A DNA stretch of 64,000 nt from Paraburkholderia sp. BL21I4N1 (GTDB lineage Bacteria > Pseudomonadota > Gammaproteobacteria > Burkholderiales > Burkholderiaceae), in NCBI RefSeq assembly GCF_002973525.1, contig NZ_PVEN01000003.1, forward strand, positions 558,001-622,000, written 5' to 3'. Shown piece after piece: positions 8,415 to 19,735 of this stretch; the first letter of the stretch is position 1; the number at the start of each line of letters is the position of its first letter. The notes beneath the pieces are model-generated. The model was not told where the DNA came from, did not search any database, and saw nothing but the letters and a program-made list of their open reading frames with translations. The translations under genes were made by a program, and so were the position numbers.

Positions 8415-8768
8415 ATGCTTCGGCGGATAAAAATCCGGGGCGACGGCGTGAAGACGATTGCAGATAGAAGGGCAGAAATCTACCGGAGCATGGCATTCGC
8501 CGGATTTTTTATGGGCTTCGCGCTCCTGTTGGTCGCGTTATTGCAGAGCCCACGGCCCAAAATACGCATCGACAAATGCCTCTTTGACTCGACAGGTAAC
8601 GTGATACCCGATCGAAGCGCTGATGGCGTGCTAACGGTGGCAGCTGGCATTTACTTCGTGCATCGCGACGGTGTGGAAGATTCAATAGTCGCAAGCTGCG
8701 TCCGGAAGGGTGGGTGCAGAGTGCAGTACAGCAACAAGTCGCCGCATCCTCCTCTTCGGAAAGCGTAG
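8415..8768 (+). CDS. Possible single-pass membrane protein
   Basis: An open frame of 117 residues with one clear hydrophobic segment (about residues 25-42, AFAGFFMGFALLLVALL), followed by a polar domain with four Cys (CLFDSTG, SCVRKGGC). The Cys pattern and N-in topology would suit a periplasmic disulfide-bonded domain. The start is uncertain: a TTG at 8391 or an internal ATG are alternatives and none has a strong ribosome site. Family unknown; it may be a relic. Confidence 0.35.
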   Translation: MLRRIKIRGDGVKTIADRRAEIYRSMAFAGFFMGFALLLVALLQSPRPKIRIDKCLFDSTGNVIPDRSADGVLTVAAGIYFVHRDGVEDSIVASCVRKGGCRVQYSNKSPHPPLRKA

Positions 8769-9040
8769 CGAGCCGCACGGTCCAGTCGTGCCATATGACT
8801 TTTAGCGTGTACCTCTCGTCTGCATCTGCATGCTTTAGATTTCCGGCGAGGCTGAAATTCAAATGCTTTCGCAACTACCGCATGCGGTACCAACGCGGCA
8901 CCGGCATGCGTTGCTCGAGCCAGTACCAAATAATCCGCGCCCTAACTGCTTCCCCTATCGTTTGCCCCTTGTTACGACCGTCCCAAGTGTTCGTTTCCGA
9001 ATTCAAGTCGTCCGCGTTATCTCGCGCGGTCGGTGCTGGG

Positions 9041-9313
9041 TCAGGTGCATGAAAAAACGAGTTCCGCCTCCTGTGGCGACCATCCCCGCACGCCGTGCGT
9101 CTGCATGTCGACCTGATGCATCTGCTTTCCCTGGCCACGGCAATATTCGTCGGCGCGCTTCAGACTCGTCGCTTTGATCTCGCCCCACGGGGTCATGCCG
9201 CCGCGGACCTGCGTCGTGACAGTGTAGTTGCCGTCGCCGGCCGGCGTGACATCCGTGACCGTTGTGCATGCGGCGAGCACGGTCAGCGCCGTCAAGGCTG
9301 TTTTCATTTTCAT
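9041..9313 (-). CDS. Small lipoprotein (90 aa)
   Basis: Exported lipoprotein of unknown role. The N-terminus MKMKTALTALTVLAAC ends in a lipobox (LAAC), and the mature part is a small domain (GNYTVTTQVRGG, then ADEYCRGQGKQM and VFSC), whose two Cys could form a disulfide. The ATG at 9313 is preferred over the longer frame starting at 9394 because GAGGG lies six bases upstream and it gives a proper signal peptide. Similar short lipoproteins are common in Burkholderiaceae. It is the last gene before the right-hand repeat. Confidence 0.7.
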   Translation of the reverse strand: MKMKTALTALTVLAACTTVTDVTPAGDGNYTVTTQVRGGMTPWGEIKATSLKRADEYCRGQGKQMHQVDMQTHGVRGWSPQEAELVFSCT

Positions 9314-9460
9314 ATTTGGCCCTCGGTGTCTGCCGGATTCTGCAGTCGTGTACGCTCTGATGCAACCGATTGCTTTGGCACCGCGCGGGGGCACCAGTCT
9401 ATATCCCCAATGATGCCTCCAACTAACTTAGGTAGTAATTGGGCAACCTTGCGCAATGAT

Positions 9461-9531
9461 GGCAACAAAAAGCCCCGCAGCGCAGGGCATACGGGGCTTT
9501 CTTAGGCAAACTTGGGTGACGCTGGGACGCT
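9461..9531. repeat. Right copy of the direct repeat, abutting tRNA-Arg
   Basis: The match to 6901-6972 ends three bases short of the tRNA 3' end (9535). Together the two copies bound about 2.5 kb of gene-poor DNA. Confidence 0.75.
9467..9502 (-). terminator. Terminator of tRNA-Arg
   Basis: An AAAGCCCCG / CGGGGCTTT stem with a T-run on the minus strand (CTTTTTGTT), about 35 bases downstream of the tRNA 3' end. Confidence 0.7.
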
Positions 9532-9534
9532 AGT

Positions 9535-9609
9535 TGGTCCCCCTGACAGGAATCGAACCTGTATCTAGCGCTTAGGAGGCACTTGTTCTATCCATTGAAC
9601 TACAGGGAG
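9535..9609 (-). tRNA. tRNA-Arg, anticodon CCU (reads AGG)
   Basis: Folds as a complete cloverleaf on the minus strand. The acceptor CTCCCTG pairs with CAGGGGG (one G-U), the discriminator is A and CCA is encoded. The D stem is GTTC/GAAC. The anticodon stem AGTGC/GCGCT carries loop CTCCTAA with anticodon CCT. The T arm is ACAGG-TTCGATT-CCTGT. This minor tRNA is a common integration site for islands. Confidence 0.95.
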
Positions 9610-9778
9610 AGGGACCGAATCGGACCAGATCGCTTCGACCTTCGCAGCCTTATCACGCACTGTGGGATCGAGCGAGTCAACTTCACCAGCGAGCGCAGAG
9701 TATATCAAACCGACCCGATCGCGAGGAGGGCCGCGCCGACCCCACGCCAAGCCGCGAAAAACCCACCCCAAAACGCAA

Positions 9779-9812
9779 AACGGCCCAGCGGGCAACCCCT
9801 GCTGAACCGTCA
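9779..9812 (-). terminator. Probable terminator after the rubredoxin gene
   Basis: Read on the minus strand, ACGGTTCAGCAGG pairs with CCCGCTGGGCCGT using G-U pairs, and a T-rich run (TTTTGCGTTTT) follows. It lies about 90 bases past the rubredoxin stop codon. Confidence 0.5.
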
Positions 9813-9901
9813 GAACCACCGCGCCGTCGCGCCACCTTCACAGCGCGTCCAGGCAAAACTCAAAACTCAAAGCTCACCCAAACGAGCAGACCACTCCACC
9901 T

Positions 9902-10093
9902 TCAAAACTCCACCACCGCAAACTCCGCCTTACCCACATCACAAAGCGGGCAGCGCCAGTCTTCCGGAATCGCGGCGAAGCGCGTGCCGGGCGCGATGCC
10001 TTCTTCGGGGATGCCTTCTTCCTCGTTGTAGATCCAGCCGCAAATCAGGCAGACCCAACTCTTATATTCAGTCACTTCAATTACTTCGCTCAC
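9902..10093 (-). CDS. Rubredoxin
   Basis: A 63-residue one-electron carrier with a single iron held by four Cys: CLIC near residues 15-18 and CPLC near 48-51, with the usual spacing and the conserved GIAPGTRF and PEDWRCP segments. The start is a GTG at 10093, the only initiation codon that fits. It stands alone rather than beside an alkane hydroxylase or oxygen-stress partner. Its redox partner cannot be told from context. Confidence 0.93.
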   Translation of the reverse strand: MSEVIEVTEYKSWVCLICGWIYNEEEGIPEEGIAPGTRFAAIPEDWRCPLCDVGKAEFAVVEF

Positions 10094-10434
10094 GACGTAC
10101 TCTTCTCTCTATTCAATGCAATGATCCGCCCGTCTGCCCCTTTTTTGGGCACGGCGGCGACCCGCAATATTACCGGAATTTGTCAAATCGGCCGAAAACT
10201 ACCGACGCTGCGGCGCCGCAAAGCGCCGGCGGCAGCCCGCCCCCGACGGCTGAATGACCCGCGACTTACCTGCGAATCCGGTCACGAACAGCGTGTATGC
10301 TCTGATTCGCAGCCCGTCGTTTAGACAGCCGCGCCGGGCAGCCGGCGCGCGTTGCGACGATCGGCCACAGACCGCCAGGCCGGCGTCGACGGCTCGGCCC
10401 GCGCATCATTTTCGTTTCCAACAGGAGAAAAACG
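10094..10434. other. Intergenic region between divergent genes
   Basis: The 341 bases hold the upstream regions of the rubredoxin gene (minus) and the DUF4399 gene (plus). No additional gene or clear operator was seen. Confidence 0.6.
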
Positions 10435-10836
10435 ATGTTCAAAAACAAATGGTTGGCAGGTGCTGCATTGGCTGGATTGCTCGCCGTGTCGGGCGTGGCG
10501 CAGGCGGCGGGCGTGTCGTTCGTGCAGCCGGCGGACGGTGCGACCGTCAGTAATCCCGTGCACGTGGTGTTCGCCGTCGAGGGCATGAAGATCGCGCCGG
10601 CCGGCACGATGACCGAGGGTACTGGCCATCATCATCTGTTGATCGACGGTCAGCCGCTGCCCAAGGGCGAGGTGATTCCCGCCACCGACAAGTCGCTGCA
10701 TTTCGGCAAGGGCCAGACCGAGACCGATCTGACGCTGCCGCCGGGCGACCACACGCTGACGCTGCAATTCGGCGACGGCATGCACCGTTCGTACGGTCCG
10801 GAAATGAGCAAGACCATCACGGTGCACGTGAAGTAA
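10435..10836 (+). CDS. Periplasmic DUF4399 protein
   Basis: A 133-residue exported protein of unknown function. The signal peptide covers about residues 1-24 (ending AQA). The mature domain carries the family hallmarks: GVSFVQPADGATVSNPV at its start, TGHHHLLID with a His cluster, and PPGDHTLTLQFGDGMH. The His cluster suggests metal binding (inference). AGGAGA lies just upstream of the start codon. It is monocistronic; uup follows after 193 bases. Confidence 0.85.
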   Translation: MFKNKWLAGAALAGLLAVSGVAQAAGVSFVQPADGATVSNPVHVVFAVEGMKIAPAGTMTEGTGHHHLLIDGQPLPKGEVIPATDKSLHFGKGQTETDLTLPPGDHTLTLQFGDGMHRSYGPEMSKTITVHVK

Positions 10837-11029
10837 TCGCGCGCCGCACGAGCCGGCCGGTTCGGCACACCCGCCGAACCGGCCCCGCAAGGCCGCTCAG
10901 GCCGCTTGGTCGACCGCTCCGCGTTTCACAAGTCCGCCAAACAGCCTATCTCTTCCGCCATACAGGCACCGCCCCGCGCGCCCGGTACAATGGGCAGTTC
11001 CGACTCATCGCTGTTTTCTCCAATTCTCC

Positions 11030-12964
<1,935 letters not shown>

Positions 12965-13107
12965 TGCGCGCCGGCGGCGTCCGTGAGCGCAGCGCCATAG
13001 CGCGCTGTGGTTCGCGGCGCGCCCGCCGGCCGTCGCGCGTCGACATCAAGGCGGGGTCTTCGTCCACACCGCGCCTTATCCAGATGGCCAAACCGGCACG
13101 TCGTGAA

Positions 13108-13135
13108 TTGCCGCCTGATTCGAAATCAGTAAAAT
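13108..13135 (+). promoter_or_regulatory. parE: Candidate sigma-70 promoter for parE-parC
   Basis: TTGCCG (13108-13113), a 16-base spacer, then TAAAAT (13130-13135). The predicted start near 13142 gives a leader of about 140 bases that includes the DnaA-box-like cluster. Confidence 0.5.
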
Positions 13136-13218
13136 ACCCCGCGAACAGGTCTGCCCGCACGGCGGGCACGATACCTAACCCCGTTGTTTCGTTTCGCTTT
13201 TTTTGAAAAGTCAACGCA

Positions 13219-13253
13219 TTGTCCACGGACCTGTCCACAGGACCTGTGGACAA
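13219..13253. promoter_or_regulatory. Cluster of three DnaA-box-like sites in the parE leader
   Basis: TTGTCCACG (13219-13227), CTGTCCACA (13231-13239) and TGTGGACAA (13245-13253, which is TTGTCCACA on the minus strand). The last is one base from the classical box and equals the form used in other high-GC bacteria. The outer pair forms a perfect inverted repeat of eight bases. Possible roles are control of topoisomerase IV by DnaA or a plain hairpin in the leader RNA. Confidence 0.55.
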
Positions 13254-13280
13254 CGATGAACCGCCGCACCCGAGTCAACC

Positions 13281-15266
13281 ATGTCTACGAAAAAGCCAAA
13301 CGCCGCGTATAGCGAAGCGTCGATCAAGGTGTTGAAGGGCCTCGAGCCGGTCAAGCAACGGCCCGGGATGTACACCCGCACCGAAAATCCGCTGCACATC
13401 ATTCAGGAAGTCATCGACAACGCGTCGGACGAAGCCCTCGGTGGCCACGGCCGGCAAATCACCGTCACGCTGCACGCGGACCACTCGGTCTCCGTCGAAG
13501 ACGACGGCCGCGGCATTCCGTTCGGCCTGCATCCGGAAGAAGGCGTACCGGTCGTCGAAATCGTCTTCACGCGTCTGCATGCGGGCGGCAAGTTCGACAA
13601 AGCCGCTGGCGGCGCGTACACGTTCTCGGGCGGCCTGCACGGCGTCGGCGTGTCGGTCACCAACGCGCTGTCCAACCGGCTGGACGTCACCGTGTGGCGC
13701 GACGGCAAGGTCGCCGATCTGAGCTTCGCCAATGGCGACGTCGCCAAAGAGCTCGAAGTGCGCGCCGCCGTGAAGGGCGACAAGAAATCCGGCACGCGCG
13801 TCACCGCGTGGGCCAATCCGAAATACTTCGACTCGCCGAACCTGCCGCTCGGCGAACTGCAGCGTCTGCTGCGCTCGAAAGCGGTGCTGCTGCCGGGCGT
13901 CGAAGTCACGCTGATCATCGAGAAAACCGGCGAACAGCAAACCTGGAAATACGAAGACGGTCTGCGCGGCTATCTGCTCGAAGGCATGAACGGCAGCGAT
14001 CTGCTGATCCCGCTGTTCGAGGGCGAGCGTTTCGTCGACAACTCGCGCGCGAGCGAAGAGACCTTCGCGGAAGGCGAGGGCGCGTCGTGGGTCGTCGCGT
14101 GGAGCGAGGAAGGCACGCTGATGCGCGAGTCGTACGTGAACCTGATTCCGACGCCCGCGGGCGGCACGCATGAATCCGGCTTGCGCGACGGTCTGTTTCA
14201 GGCGGTGAAGAGCTTCGTCGAAATGCACAATCTGCAGCCGAAGGGCGTGAAGCTGCTCGCCGAAGACGTATTCGCGCGCGTTTCGTTCGTGCTGTCGGCC
14301 AAGGTGCTCGATCCGCAATTTCAAGGGCAGATCAAGGAACGGTTGAATAGCCGCGACGCGGTCAAGCTGGTGTCGTCGTTCTCGCGGCCGGCGCTGGAGT
14401 TGTGGCTGAATCAGCACGTCGAACACGGTAAGAAGCTCGCCGACCTCGTCATCAAGCAGGCGCAGGCTCGCACGCGTGCCGGCCAGAAGGTCGAGAAGCG
14501 CAAGAGCTCGGGCGTGGCGGTGTTGCCGGGCAAGCTGACCGATTGCGAGTCGACGGAAATCGGCCGCAACGAGCTGTTCCTCGTCGAGGGCGATTCGGCG
14601 GGCGGTTCGGCGAAGATGGGCCGCGACAAGGAATATCAGGCGATCCTGCCGTTGCGCGGCAAGGTGCTGAACACATGGGAAACCGAGCGCGACCGGCTGT
14701 TCGCCAATAACGAAGTGCACGATATCTCGGTGGCGATCGGCGTCGATCCGCATAGCCCGGACGACAAGATCGATCTGTCGAATCTGCGCTACGGCAAGAT
14801 CTGCATTCTGTCGGACGCCGACGTCGACGGTTCGCATATTCAGGTGCTGCTGCTCACGCTGTTCTTCAAGCATTTCCCACAACTGATCGAACGCGGGCAT
14901 GTGTGCGTCGCGCGTCCGCCGTTGTTCCGGGTCGACGCACCGGCGCGCGGCAAGAAGCCGGCGCAGAAACTGTATGCGCTCGACGCCGGCGAACTCGAAG
15001 CGATTCTCGACAAGCTCCGCAAAGACGGCGTGCGCGACACGCAGTGGTCGATCAGCCGCTTCAAGGGTCTTGGCGAAATGAGCGCGGAACAGCTGTGGGA
15101 TACCACGATGAACCCCGACACGCGGCGTCTCACGCCGGTCGCGCTCGGCGAACTCGACTACGACGCCACGGTGGCGCGCATGACCATGCTGATGGGCAAG
15201 GGCGAAGCGGCCTCGCGCCGCAGCTGGCTGGAAGAAAAGGGCAACGAAGTGGAAGCGGACATCTGA
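13281..15266 (+). CDS. parE: DNA topoisomerase IV subunit B
   Basis: ATPase subunit of topoisomerase IV, which unlinks daughter chromosomes. At 661 residues it is ParE-sized rather than GyrB-sized, without the GyrB insertion. GHKL ATPase motifs are DNASDEALGGH, DDGRGIP and GGLHGVGVSVTNAL. The TOPRIM domain shows LVEGDSAGG and SDADVDGSH with the metal-binding Glu and Asp residues. parC follows after 61 bases in the same orientation, so the pair is an operon. Confidence 0.96.
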   Translation: MSTKKPNAAYSEASIKVLKGLEPVKQRPGMYTRTENPLHIIQEVIDNASDEALGGHGRQITVTLHADHSVSVEDDGRGIPFGLHPEEGVPVVEIVFTRLHAGGKFDKAAGGAYTFSGGLHGVGVSVTNALSNRLDVTVWRDGKVADLSFANGDVAKELEVRAAVKGDKKSGTRVTAWANPKYFDSPNLPLGELQRLLRSKAVLLPGVEVTLIIEKTGEQQTWKYEDGLRGYLLEGMNGSDLLIPLFEGERFVDNSRASEETFAEGEGASWVVAWSEEGTLMRESYVNLIPTPAGGTHESGLRDGLFQAVKSFVEMHNLQPKGVKLLAEDVFARVSFVLSAKVLDPQFQGQIKERLNSRDAVKLVSSFSRPALELWLNQHVEHGKKLADLVIKQAQARTRAGQKVEKRKSSGVAVLPGKLTDCESTEIGRNELFLVEGDSAGGSAKMGRDKEYQAILPLRGKVLNTWETERDRLFANNEVHDISVAIGVDPHSPDDKIDLSNLRYGKICILSDADVDGSHIQVLLLTLFFKHFPQLIERGHVCVARPPLFRVDAPARGKKPAQKLYALDAGELEAILDKLRKDGVRDTQWSISRFKGLGEMSAEQLWDTTMNPDTRRLTPVALGELDYDATVARMTMLMGKGEAASRRSWLEEKGNEVEADI

Positions 15267-15327
15267 GCGCGTAGCGCGCTCGACCTCCCTAACCACACTT
15301 CAAGCCAAACACGGATACGGAATCTAG

Positions 15328-17652
15328 ATGGACGACGACAATACTCTCGACCTTTTCACCGAGCCGCCGCCCCCAGAGGGCGACTTTCTGACGCTCGGCA
15401 ATTACGCGGAAGGCGCGTACCTCGAGTACGCGGTGAGCGTGGTCAAGGGCCGCGCGTTGCCGGACGTATGCGACGGCCAGAAGCCGGTGCAGCGCCGCAT
15501 CCTGTTCGCGATGAACGACATGGGTCTGTCCGACAACGCGAAGCCGGTCAAGTCCGCGCGCGTGGTCGGCGACGTGCTGGGTAAGTACCACCCGCACGGC
15601 GACCAGTCGGCGTACGACGCGCTGGTGCGCCTCGCGCAAGACTTTTCGATGCGCTACCCGCTGATCGACGGTCAAGGCAACTTCGGTTCGCGCGACGGCG
15701 ACGGCGCGGCGGCCATGCGCTACACCGAAGCACGCCTCACGCCGATCGCGAAGCTGCTGCTCGACGAAATCGACCAGGGCACGGTCGATTTCATGAAGAA
15801 CTACGACGGCGAGTTCGACGAGCCGCGTCTGCTGCCCGCGCGTCTGCCGTTCGTGCTGTTGAACGGCGCGTCGGGCATTGCGGTGGGTCTGGCCACGGAA
15901 ATTCCGTCGCACAACCTGCGCGAAGTCGCGGGCGCCGCGGTCGCGATGATTCGCAACCAGAACCTGTCGCATGCCGACTTGATGCAACACATTCCGGGGC
16001 CGGACTTCCCGGGCGGCGGCCAGATCATTTCGAGCGAAGCGGAAATCTCCGCGGCGTATGAAACCGGTCGCGGCAGCCTGAAGGTGCGCGCACGCTGGAA
16101 GATCGAAGAACTCGCGCGCGGCCAGTGGCAGCTGGTCATCACGGAACTGCCGCCGAACACGGCCGCGCAGAAGGTGCTCGAGGAAATCGAAGAGCAGACC
16201 AACCCGAAGATCAAGCTCGGCAAGAAGACGCTCACGCCCGAACAACTGCAGACCAAGCAGACCATGCTCGCGCTGCTCGACGCGGTGCGCGACGAGTCCG
16301 GCCGCGATGCGCCGGTGCGCCTCGTGTTCGAACCGAAGTCGAGCCGCATCGACCAGACCGATTTCGTCAACACGCTGCTCGCGCATACGAGCCTGGAATC
16401 GAACGCGTCGCTGAATCTGGTGATGGTGGGGGGCGACGGCCGGCCGCGTCAGAAGGGCCTGCGCGAAATTCTGCAGGAGTGGATCGCGTTCCGCTTCGCG
16501 ACCGTGACGCGCCGTACGCGTCATCGGTTGTCGAAGGTCAACGACCGGATTCACATCCTCGAAGGGCGGATGGTCGTCTTTCTGAATATCGACGAAGTCA
16601 TCCGCATCATTCGCGAAGCGGACGAACCGAAGGTCGCGTTGATGGCCGCGTTCGGTCTGTCCGAGCGGCAGACCGAAGACATTCTCGAAATCCGCCTGCG
16701 TCAATTGGCGCGGCTCGAGAAGATCAAGATCGAGAAGGAACTGGCCGAACTGCGCGACGAAAAGGCCAAGCTCGAAGAGCTGCTCGGCAGCGAATCGGCC
16801 ATGAAGCGTCTGCTCATCAAGGAAATCGAAGGCGACGCGAAGCAATACGGCGACGAGCGTCGCACGCTGATCCAGCAGGAAAAGCGCGCCACCTTCGAAG
16901 CACGGGTGGTCGACGAGCCGGTCACGGTGGTGGTGTCCCAGAAGGGCTGGGTGCGTGCGCTGAAGGGCCACGGTCTCGACGCGGCGGGCTTCACGTTCAA
17001 GGCCGGCGACGGTCTTTACGCGGCGTTCCAGTGCCGCACGCCAGACACGCTGGTGGCGTGGGGCAGCAACGGCCGGGTCTATTCGGTCGCGGTGGCGTTG
17101 CTGCCGGGCGGCCGTGGCGACGGCGTGCCGGTCACGTCGCTGATCGAACTCGAATCGGGCAGCCATCTGATGCATTACTACGCGGCGTCCGCGGATCAAG
17201 CCTTGCTGCTTGCATCGAGCAACGGCTTCGGCTTTATCGCCAAGGTCGGCGATATGGTCAGCCGCGTAAAGGCGGGCAAGTCGTTCATGACGATCGACGC
17301 CGGCTCCGCGCCGCTCGTACCGATGCCGATGCTGCCGGATGCGACGCACATTGCGTGTCTGTCGTCGGGCGGGCGTCTGCTGGTGTTCGGCCTCGACGAG
17401 ATGAAGACGCTGTCGGGCGGCGGCCGCGGCGTCACGCTGATGGCGCTCGACGATAACGAAACACTGGTGCAAGCGCTGTCTGTCAACCACGCGGGCGTGA
17501 TCCTGATCGGCACGCGGCGCGGTGGCCGCGTCGACGAAGAAAAGCTCGGCCCCGCCGCACTCGCGCCGCACGTCGGCAAACGGGCGCGCAAGGGACGCAC
17601 GCCGGAGAGCAAGATGAAGCTCGACGGCATGCGTCCGGTGCCGGCTGCTTAA
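15328..17652 (+). CDS. parC: DNA topoisomerase IV subunit A
   Basis: DNA-cleaving subunit, 774 residues. The catalytic tyrosine is in [10 protein letters not shown] (Y132). The quinolone-resistance region reads [12 protein letters not shown], with Asp and Ser rather than known resistance substitutions. The C-terminal third forms the DNA-wrapping propeller with degenerate repeats ([14 protein letters not shown]). It is partner of parE immediately upstream. The ParC/GyrA choice rests on length and on pairing with parE. Confidence 0.96.
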   Translation: MDDDNTLDLFTEPPPPEGDFLTLGNYAEGAYLEYAVSVVKGRALPDVCDGQKPVQRRILFAMNDMGLSDNAKPVKSARVVGDVLGKYHPHGDQSAYDALVRLAQDFSMRYPLIDGQGNFGSRDGDGAAAMRYTEARLTPIAKLLLDEIDQGTVDFMKNYDGEFDEPRLLPARLPFVLLNGASGIAVGLATEIPSHNLREVAGAAVAMIRNQNLSHADLMQHIPGPDFPGGGQIISSEAEISAAYETGRGSLKVRARWKIEELARGQWQLVITELPPNTAAQKVLEEIEEQTNPKIKLGKKTLTPEQLQTKQTMLALLDAVRDESGRDAPVRLVFEPKSSRIDQTDFVNTLLAHTSLESNASLNLVMVGGDGRPRQKGLREILQEWIAFRFATVTRRTRHRLSKVNDRIHILEGRMVVFLNIDEVIRIIREADEPKVALMAAFGLSERQTEDILEIRLRQLARLEKIKIEKELAELRDEKAKLEELLGSESAMKRLLIKEIEGDAKQYGDERRTLIQQEKRATFEARVVDEPVTVVVSQKGWVRALKGHGLDAAGFTFKAGDGLYAAFQCRTPDTLVAWGSNGRVYSVAVALLPGGRGDGVPVTSLIELESGSHLMHYYAASADQALLLASSNGFGFIAKVGDMVSRVKAGKSFMTIDAGSAPLVPMPMLPDATHIACLSSGGRLLVFGLDEMKTLSGGGRGVTLMALDDNETLVQALSVNHAGVILIGTRRGGRVDEEKLGPAALAPHVGKRARKGRTPESKMKLDGMRPVPAA

Positions 17653-17825
17653 CAAAGCTTGACGTTCGAACACGGCGAGCCTCTGCTAGCATGCGGGGCG
17701 CTCGCCGCGGGGAAAGCCTCACGCGCCAGGAACTGCACGCACCGCGCGCGGTCGAATGCGCTCAATAGCCGCCGCAAATATTATTCGTCATAAGCGGCAT
17801 GGCGTCGTCGGGAGAGGAAAACAAC

Positions 17826-18284
17826 ATGAACAAAGCTATCGAACTCGCACTCTTTCTCCATCTGCTCGCCGTCGCGGTGTGGGTCGGTGGGATGATCTTC
17901 GCGCATTTCTGTCTGCGCCCGGCCATTGCCGATTTATCGCCGCAATTACGGCTGCCTTTGTGGGAATCGGTGTTTAGCCGTTTCTTCAATTGGGTCGCGG
18001 CGGCCGTGCTGGTGATTCTGATCACCGGCGGATTCTTGCTGATGCAATTCGGCGGCGGTCACGCCACGTGGCCGTTGCATGCCATGGCCGGCCTCGGCAT
18101 CGTGATGATGCTGATCTTCGGGCATATCCGCTTTGCGGTGTTCCCGCGTATCCGGCGTGCGGTGCAGGCGCAAAAATGGCCGGACGGTGCGCAGGCAGTC
18201 GGTACGATCCGGCGCCTCGTGCTGATCAATATCGTGCTTGGCGTGGTGACGATCGGTGTCGCCGTGCTGTCGCGCGGGTTCTGA
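17826..18284 (+). CDS. CopD-like integral membrane protein
   Basis: 152 residues with four hydrophobic helices (about 5-25, 48-70, 78-98 and 126-148). FLHLLAVAVWVGGMIFAHF is the typical first helix of the CopD/DUF family, with a His that may coordinate copper or heme. The ATG at 17826 is preferred over one nine codons upstream because GAGAGG precedes it and the hydrophobic segment starts directly. No copper-resistance partner is nearby, so a copper role is only a family-based suggestion. Confidence 0.75.
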   Translation: MNKAIELALFLHLLAVAVWVGGMIFAHFCLRPAIADLSPQLRLPLWESVFSRFFNWVAAAVLVILITGGFLLMQFGGGHATWPLHAMAGLGIVMMLIFGHIRFAVFPRIRRAVQAQKWPDGAQAVGTIRRLVLINIVLGVVTIGVAVLSRGF

Positions 18285-18371
18285 TGCTGCACGTCTGAAC
18301 TGAAGTCGGCGCGGTTGCGCGGCACTGCTGCCACGCAATCGCGCCGATGCGCACGGCAAGCGGGTCCATTG

Positions 18372-19580
18372 CTACGGCAGCGCCCCATACGCCAGCCACA
18401 ACCCGCACACCACCGCTACCGTCCCATACACCACGTACACCGGCACCTTCAGCTTCACGAAGCACATGCCGGAGAACAGCGCGGTAATCAGATACGCCGG
18501 TTTGAACGGCACATGCCCGGCGATGCGCAGCACCGCCACCGCCAGAAACGCCGTGGTCACTGCGCGCAGCATCCGCATGCCGTGCTCGAAGCGCGGATTG
18601 GCTTTCAGTTGATGCAGATGCCGCTGCGCCAGCACGACGAGGCAGCCCGACGGCACGAATAACGCCAGCGTGGCGATCAGCGCACCCAGCCAGCCATCCA
18701 CCAGATAGCCGAAAAACGGTACCACGTTCAGCAGCGGACCCGGCGACAGTGGCGATAAAGAGAACGCCAACGTGAAGTCGTTGTCCGATACGCCGATGGC
18801 CGGCGTGACGAACAGCGTCTTCAAAACCGGCAGCGCGGAAAAGCCGCCGCCGAACAAGGTCATGCCGGCGCCGGCCAGGCGCGGCCACAGCAGCGCCAGT
18901 TCATAGCGAGTCGGCAACGGCAGCACGAACAGCACCAGCAGTGCGCAAAGCGCGATCAGCAGTTGCCAGTCGCCGCGTCCGAACGACACGACAAGCCGCG
19001 TATTGCGAACCGGGCTGATCACCCACCCCGCGCCGAAGGCGGCTCCGAGCATCGCCACATAAGCGGCAGGACTGCGCGCATAGAACAGCGCGACGCAGCC
19101 GAGCAGCGCCGCGAGCCATTCGAGTTTGCCGCGCAGCAGCGCGCGCGCCTGCTTGTACCAGGTAACCGCGATCAACGTGGCCAGCACGACGCTGAAGTGA
19201 TTCAGCAAGGTTTGTGAGGCGGCGGCGCGCACGAACGGTGTGCGGTAAAAGATCGCGAACAGCGTCATCAGCATGAAGAAGGGCAGCACGCTCGCAATGC
19301 CCGCGATCCACGCGCCGGCGCGTCCGCGCAGCGCATGCCCCACCTGCACGGCGACATTGCAGCCCACGGGACCGGGCACCATCCACGCGAGCGCGATCAG
19401 ATCGGAGAAGGCGATGCGCGACAGCCGCCCTTCGCGTTCGACGTAGTGGTTTTCGAGTTGCGCCATCAGCGCGAGGCCGCCCCATGACAGCGCCGACAGG
19501 CCGAATACGACCCGGAATAGCGTCCATAGCGGTTCTCGTGCGCCTCGTCGGGCGGCATCCTGGCTCGTGATCGTCTGCAT
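18372..19580 (-). CDS. chrA: Chromate transporter, two-domain (long-chain) type
   Basis: A 402-residue inner-membrane protein with two homologous CHR domains. The first has FGLSALSWGGLALMAQLE and the conserved ALAWMVPGPVGCNVAVQVGH; the second has LFGGGFSALPVLK and LSPLSPGPLLNVVPFFGY. The family exports chromate or sulfate-like oxyanions. The ATG at 19580 is the first one that precedes the domain; the same frame runs open far upstream only as a shadow of the GGDEF-EAL gene. No chrB regulator is adjacent. Confidence 0.85.
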   Translation of the reverse strand: MQTITSQDAARRGAREPLWTLFRVVFGLSALSWGGLALMAQLENHYVEREGRLSRIAFSDLIALAWMVPGPVGCNVAVQVGHALRGRAGAWIAGIASVLPFFMLMTLFAIFYRTPFVRAAASQTLLNHFSVVLATLIAVTWYKQARALLRGKLEWLAALLGCVALFYARSPAAYVAMLGAAFGAGWVISPVRNTRLVVSFGRGDWQLLIALCALLVLFVLPLPTRYELALLWPRLAGAGMTLFGGGFSALPVLKTLFVTPAIGVSDNDFTLAFSLSPLSPGPLLNVVPFFGYLVDGWLGALIATLALFVPSGCLVVLAQRHLHQLKANPRFEHGMRMLRAVTTAFLAVAVLRIAGHVPFKPAYLITALFSGMCFVKLKVPVYVVYGTVAVVCGLWLAYGALP

Positions 19581-19735
19581 GGCGCCGCGGGCGACCGGCA
19601 CGCGGCGCGCCCACCCTCCGGGATCATCGTTATATGGTGGCGCGGCCGGTGGCGGGCATCGCGCTGTGATGCGGTACTGCGTGAATGTAGCCGGTTTTGC
19701 GCGGCTGCGGTGAGGCCATTGCGCTCCGTTGGCGC

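Larger units (their letters stand above)
12965..13280. other. parE upstream region
   Basis: The 316 bases hold a promoter and a cluster of DnaA-box-like sites, described separately. No gene was seen. Confidence 0.7.

Noticed and set aside
9583..10257. Plus-strand frame of 224 codons over tRNA-Arg and rubredoxin
   Set aside because: Overlaps a certain tRNA and a certain rubredoxin on the other strand; its composition is typical of a shadow.
13275..15296. Long minus-strand frame (673 codons) across parE
   Set aside because: An antisense shadow of parE; composition and lack of motifs argue against coding.
15289..17673. Very long open frame (794 codons) on the minus strand across parC
   Set aside because: It mirrors parC base for base with Arg/His-rich composition typical of antisense frames in high-GC genes, and it has no recognised domains. 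The plus-strand gene is a complete ParC.
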